DNA of 64,000 bases from Colias croceus. Lineage: Eukaryota; Arthropoda; Insecta; Lepidoptera; Pieridae. Shown one piece after another: positions 12,201 through 21,200 of the stretch. The notes beneath the pieces are model-generated. The model was given only the letters and a program-made list of their open reading frames with translations. It ran no database searches and had not been told where the DNA came from. The position numbers and the translations under genes were made by a program. Where the stretch lies: positions 6,324,001-6,388,000 of the forward strand of contig NC_059543.1 of assembly GCF_905220415.1 (NCBI RefSeq), given 5' to 3'. Within the stretch, counting starts at the first letter, position 1. Every line of letters begins with the position of its first letter.

Positions 12201-15200
12201 TATCTTCTCAAGTATCTACTACATATACAACGTGTCAATGTCATTTAAATCGATTTAGTATGTCTCATCGAATGGACAGAGTTTACCAAAAAGTTTGACT
12301 ATTCTGTAGTTCTATTTCTGTGAGCGTACCGCCTGTTGCGATTGCGTTGTGGTTAATTGTATCTAATTTATCTCGTTGCATTTATTTTGGATAAGAACGA
12401 ATGGCCAGTGAGAGTGTTTGTATAACTTTTACCTTCGTAAATGATCGGTTCCTTCTCACGGAAGTACGTGAGGGCGGGGAATTTCGTGATACCATGTTGT
12501 TTCGCGAGCCTCTTATCATTGATCTTCACGAAGTCGACGCCAAATGTGTCGGTGTCATCGTCTATTTTTTCTAGCTCGTCCAAAACCTTGTCGCACGTGA
12601 CACAACTTCTTGCGTCTGCGGAAACAAATTTTTACCTCGTTAGTTTAAATTTTAATAATCTATAATATTATAGGCTGTTAGGATCTGATAGATAGTATCA
12701 ATTATAAGTTAATGAATAAGTATGATCATGATAATTCAAAATCCTATTTCGAAAGATGTTCCTCAATTATTCTGTGCTCTTATGTTTTCTTTTTTGATGG
12801 GCATACCTAATTGCCTATAAAATCCACTATAAACAGAGGCATAGCATAGTGTGAACTATTACCAAAAAATTATAACATAGGGACACAGTACATATCCTTT
12901 GTACTCAGTTTATAAAATATCTTTTAGATTGATCTAAAGAAAGGAATGCGCGAGAGCCAACTTTCAACATAATATGACTTTTGACATGGGCTTAAAAAGC
13001 TTTCAAGAGCTCTCAGAGCAACAGCGATAGTTTCCTTTAATATATTATTTTCAATATGTAAGACATCATTCATTATTAACTGAAATTGAGTTAATATAAT
13101 AATATAATAAATCTATATCGTTGATTAATTAATGTGTAAAGGAACAAAACACGAGCGTTCGTATCCGATTCATTTTCTTATAACAGTGACAAATTATATT
13201 ATAATTACCTAGACATTAGACACTATATAGCTGCACATTACGAATTTATTCGCGTAAATATACGCACAATTAAAATATAATACAACTCTCTCACGCTAAC
13301 TGTTAGTATAGTTTTTTTTATGTGAAAGAATTTCTAAACAATCTATCATGAAATCTGTCCTTTCATCATGATAGTATAGTAGTTAGACAAGACAGGTGTT
13401 TTTAGATGGGAACTATATTTTCTATCACCAAAATTTATATTTGTCATCAAGTTGTATCACCTAATAAATATATCTATCACCACGAAATATTTCCGTTCTC
13501 AGATAAACAAAAATTGTTCCCAGGTATGAATTATCAAATTAATGTTAATATGTGTGTAAAATAAGAGATTGATAACCAATAAAATTATATTGCATTACAT
13601 GAATATAAACTTCGTTCTTATAATAACAGTTTTGTTACTTAAATAATAGCTCTGTGCTCAAAATGGTAGATCTGTCACCAAATAAATCGATTATCGATCC
13701 CTGACTGCGACTCCTTTTTATTTGATATTTTGTCACCAATACAGTAGTAACATTTTATTTCGTTCAGATATTAAATTAATAGTATTCGTTACCAGTATAA
13801 TACATCAATTTATAATTTTAATGAAAAAATGATCAAAGGGGCGGAGACAAATTGGCACGCTTTAAAAATTGACATGTGCAAACATATTATCGGATAAGCC
13901 ATACGCTTAAAGCTGGCCAACCCCCCACCAGAAGCAAAAAATGTGCTTATCGGCCAGAAAAGAAAAAGGGGGCGCCCTTCGAAATCCAAACCAGAGCTGA
14001 TTATTCAGTGATTATTGTTTTTTAACAATAAATATTGATTATTTTAACTTTAATTAAGTGTTTTATCTACAATTATGCTAGCCATAAGCCAGCTATTAAA
14101 CCAGAGCTGATTATTCAGTGGTTATTATTTTTAAGAATAAATATTGATATTTTAACTTTAATTGTTTTCTAGTAACATAATATGATTTATTGGTGATCTC
14201 TTTAAATTAGTTTGCTTAAATACTTATAAGGACACACCTATTATAATACATACAAAAACATTTATTTGGTACTAGACCTATCTCAGGATTTTAGGTGATT
14301 TATTGTGGAACTGATTTTGCATTGTTTGGTGACTACTTTTTGGTGACAGATCTACTATTTTGAGGACAAACCCTATTATTTAAGAAACACAAAACTAATT
14401 AAATTGGTGATAGCTTAAATGATACCCTTTTTAGATTTTCACAACTCACAAAATAGGATTTTTCCGAGTTATTTTTAAATCTTATTTTAAGCCACTTTCA
14501 TATAACATTTGTATTTTTAAGATCAGGTACTACACATGTAATTATTTATGCATAAACGGCCTACACCCCAGTAAATTTCACTCATATCAACAATGTTTAA
14601 AGAATGAACATCACTATTTAAACTTTCAAATATTTAGTGTAGAAATAAATAAGATTTAAACCCTGGCTCTCGGTTTGTTGGGAACTCGAATGATATTTAA
14701 AACACCATCGCTGTTCTTGAGAAAATAAACTCATAAACATTGAAAACAAGAAATAGCCCGGGCAGTTCGGATTTACGACTGTAACATACTTCTGCAGTGT
14801 AATCGTTACGGTGTAATACCTAACTATTCTGTGCTTGTGCATTCTTTTAGGCGCCTCATTTGAATTTATTAACGACCAATTTTATAGGTAATTGCAATCG
14901 TTACGTATGATGAATATTGCTTATAAATATGAAACGTGCAGGAAATATGCAACTAAGTAGTTCGAACTTCGAAGCTCGGTACTACCTAAAGGTACCTACT
15001 CTGTTAATTCAAACAATAGATATGTCTGTACCCAATGTAATACAGATTCGACAAGATGTTTTGCGTGAAAGAGTAACAAACATACATCCATATATTCTTA
15101 AAAACTTTTGCATTTTAAATTTGTATTATAAAGGATTAACTACAAAAGAAACGTTATACTAATTAGGTACTACTAAAGAGCGTAAACTTATATTTTTAAT

Positions 15201-18200
15201 TATTTCTTAACTCATCACGACCGTGGTTTGAAAAGGTTTCTATTTTCTCCACAGTCAACATTAGGCCTTGAAAAAGGTCCCATTTCATCACGAAAGCTTT
15301 ATTTTAGTTGTATTCAACGAAAACTTATGTTCATTAATTTATTTACATAAAGGTGATTGTTTATTAGTAGTGACAATGACTGTAAGTACTAATGACTAAT
15401 GAAGTAGTTTTTCATAAAGTTCTTATTAATTTTAATTTACGAAAAAATAATGCGATACAAGAAAATAAATTTCTATCTATTTATAGCTTAAATGTATATT
15501 GTTGTTCTTTCAAAGGAAAGGGAATCTATAGCAACGATAGTGATTTACATCGGTGGATAGTTGGAAATAAGTAGGTACCTTCACAATACGCTGAAAATTT
15601 AGGAAGTACAATATAATATTCTAGAACATTAGAAATTCGAAAAAGTACAGAAATACACATCATTTTAATCATACTATAGGTTCATATCAAAGCCATACAA
15701 CAAAGCAACTGCTTTTAACATTTTTGTCAGTTTCCTGTTTGTTTCTTTAAAACTAATTGATCAGCTCGGAATGCGGTTCACTAGTGTATTGTGGCAAGGT
15801 TCCCGTTACATTCAGTAATTCAGTATCTATTTATTTAAATCAATTGGTTTACAAAGAAAAATATTATGTTACTAGCTTCTGCCCGCGACTCCGTCCGCGC
15901 GGAAAAATTAAGATTTATTTTTTTCTACGTATTTTTCCGGGATAAAAAGTATCCTATTTTATGCCCAGGATAATAAGGTATAATTATACCAAGTTTCATC
16001 GAAATCGAACCGTTAGTTTTCACGTGATGCCTGAACATACAGACAGACAGACAGACAGACAGACAAAAATTTATTTAATCACATATTTGGGTTTGGTATC
16101 GATCCAGTAACACCCCCTGCTATTTATTTTTTCAATATTTTCAATGTACAGAATTGACCCTTCTACAGATTTATTATATGTATATATGTGAAGATATGAA
16201 CTTTTTCTAAACACTTCAATAAATTATTCATCTAGGTGACGAATCACGAAGAATACCAAGGCCCATAAAATCGAAATTTTTATATGAATCTTTTATGAAA
16301 GCTTAAGAAAAACGTAGTTAGTGTAAAATCCAAAATTAACTGACATGTTTTATATAGAAAATTCAACTGAAAATAAACGTGTAGGTTAGGAATCAAAAAT
16401 GTTTAACCAATGAAATCTCAGTACCTATAAGATCTAATAGTTACTGAATATCTACTTTGACTTATAGGTACTATACTTTCAACAACACTAATATTCTTTA
16501 TACTAGACCAGAGCAGGACCAGATCATTTTTTATAGGTTGTCCAGTCTAAAGTTAAGACTCCTGAGATAAAAAAAACAAACAATATAAACAGTCGAATTT
16601 AGAACCGCCTTCTCTTTTATAGTCGGTTAAACTGAGATACAAACCATCCCGATAGACAAGACTTGCAATTATAAACAACGCACTCAAACTGTTCATTAAT
16701 TGAGTAGGTTAAGACAGAAACACGAGGTAAACTTAAAGCACTCCTGGTTTTGGTAACAATTTATTGTGTTTTCTGTCTAACGTTGCATTTACATCAATCG
16801 AACATAGAGCAAAAGCATTATTTCGTGATCTTTTAGTGAAAACGAAAACTCGTATTCAGTGTTTTTCAGTACTATTAGAACATTGCATAGAATCTTTTCG
16901 AACGCACTAAGAACGAAAGAATACTCTACGCCTGTATACCTACTCTACATTTAGAAAATTTTATCTAGGTAAGTACTCGTTTGTACTTAGAAGAATACGT
17001 AGTCTACATAAAACTTTAGGTAAGTCGGAGGTTGTAGAGTTTTAAAGACTGGCAAAAAATTATATGTAGATAACTACCTAAGTACCTATCGCAAATAAAA
17101 GAAAGAAGAAAAAGTTATGGAGACGAGCGTCAAAGAGAAATTAGAAGAATAATTTAACGTAGGAAATAGCATTGGAACATTTTTCACTTTTTATATTATC
17201 TACATTAGAGGCCGTATCGATTTTAAGAGTGATTTTGACTTGTTTCTGTAATTCTTTAGGTGATCGTTTAAAAAAAACTAACTACTATGTTTTATGAAAG
17301 TAATGGAATAATTTAAAGTTCTCTAGAATATTCGATTATATAGATCCGCCGTAACAACTAACAACATTTGCGCTCCCGTATATAATCGAAAATTCTAGAG
17401 AACTTTAAATTAAATAAATAAATAAATAAATATTATAGGACATTATTACACAAATCGACCTAGTCCCACAGTAAGCTCAATTAAGGCTTGTGTTGTGGGT
17501 ACTAGGCGACGATAAATATAATATTTAATAAATACATATATAGATAATAACACCCAGACCCAAGAACAAATAATTGAGTTCATCACACAAATATTTGCCC
17601 TGACCGGGGATCGAACCCGGGACCGTCGGCTCAGTAGGCAGTTACTTTACCACTGCGCCAACCGCGTCGTCAGAACTATCATAAAGTATTCCATTACTGT
17701 CATAAAACATATAATATGTATTTTTTATTGCAAATTTTTAAGCATAAATCTATTATTTAATGTCTATTTTTTTTAACTCTGTTGTAGGTAGGTATGTACT
17801 AGAAATTCGACGCCATATACGCATAAAATTTCATCATAGTAAGGCTATTTTAACTTAGATTTTATTCGAATTTTTGAATAAAAGTACTTAAAATTCCTCA
17901 AACACTTTTTAGGATGTCTCAGTGTATTTATTGTTGTATATTTTATAAGAAAACTTCTTCTTTTAAATTCTGTGTAAACTACAACGTCCGTCCGAACGTC
18001 CCGCATTGAAAAAATTGAAACACGCCCCAGGTTATTGGCTATTCAACAAACTGGACAATGAAAATCAATAAATTGTCTCGGACACTTTTTAGATATTGAA
18101 TAAATCTTTAATTTAAGATATTATAACACATTGTTACTAATTTAGTTTTCTTAAACGGGCTCCTAAAGAATTACAGAAACAAGTCAAAATCCCTCTAAAA

Positions 18201-21200
18201 TCGATACGGACTCTTAAATAGCGCAAATTTTATGAGTATATTACAATACTCATAAAACATAATAATATCATAATATAACAGAGGAAAAGCATTCAAACTA
18301 TAGTTGTGCGACCATATAATGTCACCACAGAAGTTTGTTTAACAATAATTGTCTAGCGGCATGACACCACAATATCAACAAGCCAAAACAGCAAATGTTG
18401 GCCACAGTTCCCCCGTGGACCACGAAGCAAATAGTTTAATGTTATGTCAGATAATATATCTATACTAATATAATGAAGTGGTAAAGTTTGTGTTTTTATG
18501 GCGTTATAGGGTCTTTGGACCGATTAAGATTTTACAATTATTTTTCCAATAGAAAGCCACATGTAGGCTAAATTGTATTTTGTTTTTATTCCTGGTCAAC
18601 CCGAACGGAGTCGAGATGGACGATTGATAGTCTATCCCTATAGACTTTTAGGTATGTGCTCCTTTAAAAGAATCAATACATAAACGACTCCATCGTATAA
18701 GTACACCATTTATAAAAAGTTTCAACTTCGCAGCCTGAATAACAGGATTAAACGATATAAAATGCAAAGAATATGCATATATCGGGTAATAACACATATC
18801 CCCGGGACGCTTGTCAAGTATATAATATATACTTATACATACATTTTCTAAACTAACGTGAAAAATTATAAATGAAGCTTTTGCATAAAAAAGCTCCCAC
18901 TAAGTTTCTGGTATTTGCCAGCTCGAAAAAACTACATATAATTATAACAATGAACAACGTTACAGTCCAAACCGGTAATGAAAATATTATTTCGATGTAA
19001 AATGTTGACAAAACGCGACTGTTGGACTGGCATTCTGAAAATGTAGAGCCATTAAGCGTCTTACTCTACACGTCTTAACTCTATGAACCCTAACTTGTAA
19101 CAAACTCTATACCTTAATGTTGAAATACCACAAACCACTCTATCATTTGACCCCACAATGTTTTTAACATTCTCACAATTGTATGTTTACGATTATCAGC
19201 TCATTCATCATCAGCTTATAAATTTACTTTTTGGAATATAACCTTATCATAATAAAAGCTAATTCCTAATTTTAAAATAGCTTGTAAAGGATAGTTTGAG
19301 ATCTGAGAAGGAGTACAGGTTTTATTCAGGAAATAATATCACGGGAGCGGAACCTATGCGGGTTTCGATAGACGCGGATGAAGACGCAAGCGGGAAGCGC
19401 GCTAGTGTTGATTCTATACTAATATTATAAAGCTGAAGAGTTTGTTTGTTTGTTTGTATGTTTGTTTGTTTGTTTGTTTGTTTGTTTGAACGCGGTAATC
19501 GCGGGAACTACTGGTCCGATTTGAAAAATTTTTTCGCTGTTATATTATAGCCCATTTATCGAGGAAGGTTATAGGCTATGTGTCATCACGCTACGACCAA
19601 CTGGGGTGGAGCCACGGGGGTGAAACCACGCGGAGCAGCTAGTATTACATAATCCAACTAACTTAGTGCTTTAATCCGACGTCATAGGCGTTATGTGCGT
19701 TATTTCTAAGCAATAACAGTATAGATATGTATATATCTAATATATAAAAATCAATGCCACTTTTCGTTGTAATTCCATAACTCGAGAACGGCTGAACCGA
19801 TTTCGATAATTCTTTTTGTATTATATTCCTTGAAGTACGAGGATGGTTCTTATGTAGAGAAAACGTTAATATGTACCACGGGCGAAGCCGGGGCGGACCG
19901 CTAGTAATTATATAAACTTGATGTAAGAGCAACATAAAATAAACCGATATTGGTAAGCATATCGATTAGTTGGCCTAATAATTTTGTTAAGAAACTTCAA
20001 GATACACGGAAGTCTTTCTATAATTGTTTGACGATTATTTTCCTTTTATAATTTTCCTATAATAATTAATTAACTATCTGTATTGCAAAGTACATCCACT
20101 TCTATTGTAGAGACCTCCGATTGAAACTATAAATAGTGGAAAAAGTACATAAATTACATCAACAATTACCTAGGTATAATACCTTGTACCACAGCTTGTA
20201 CATTGTTCATGCTTTTTATGATTGTAATACACATTGCACTCTTCTTTTATGATAGGTATCTTATCCGGATCTATAAAGCTACCATAAATTTTAATTCAGT
20301 CAAGTCAGAGTTCAAAAATATTTTTAAAAACAAATGTATACCATTGAGATTATTAAACTATACAAAAACGATCCCCGAAGTTTTATTCATCACCATCGCT
20401 GGTGAAAACCACGAAAAGGGGTTTAAAGTTCATTTTAATATTGAACGTTTGATAATATCGCTCAGCAAAGATTGTTCCAGAATTTCTATGAGTCAAATAT
20501 ATTCAGCGCTTTAATGTAAAATGGGACAAATCACAAAATTAGTTTTATCAAGGTTCACAGTTAATAAACAACACGTAGACCGAAATATTTACTATGTTAT
20601 GCTTCTACACAAAATTTTCAGGCCTATTGATACCTTTTTTTTTATAGTGGGGATATCTTCCAAAGATACCCACGGCCCCCGGGGAAGGAGCCGTGGGTTA
20701 TGTCGGATTCTTATCGACTAAAACCCCACTGTGTTCCGTCGAGCCGCTTTAATGATGGGGCCGCGGGTATTGATAAGAATTCTTCCGCGACCAGGCCTAT
20801 TGATACCTACTAATTAACGTGATGTTAATGCTGGGCTATCCAACACCGAAAGAATTTTTCAAATAGAACCAGTAGTTCTTGAGATTAGCGCGTTAAAACA
20901 AACAAACAAACTCTTCAGCTTTATAATATTAGTAAGTACCTATAGATTGGAATCCACTTATACCTATTGTTTTAACGATGCTAATAAAATGGCTATAAAT
21001 TATACTATATTTTAAAGTATACACACAAACATTTTCATATAGGCTATTAAAGCTGTCATTTCAAGTATTGTATGTATAATCGTGTGGAGTTTCTTTCATC
21101 TCCGGTACAAGGTATCTCGATATTTCATAAAACTCAAAACTAAACACATGTTAACACTTTAAAAATACCTTTCCTAACAATAAAGACAACACCAGCTTGC

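Noticed and set aside
17580..17670. tRNA gene candidate (B box gggttcgatcc) on the minus strand
   Set aside because: It continues into the SINE body and (ataa)n tail, so it is a SINE head and not a tRNA gene.
20203..20514. 103-codon plus ORF in the large intron
   Set aside because: AT-rich, no recognisable domain, no neighbours or repeats that would explain it; consistent with chance.
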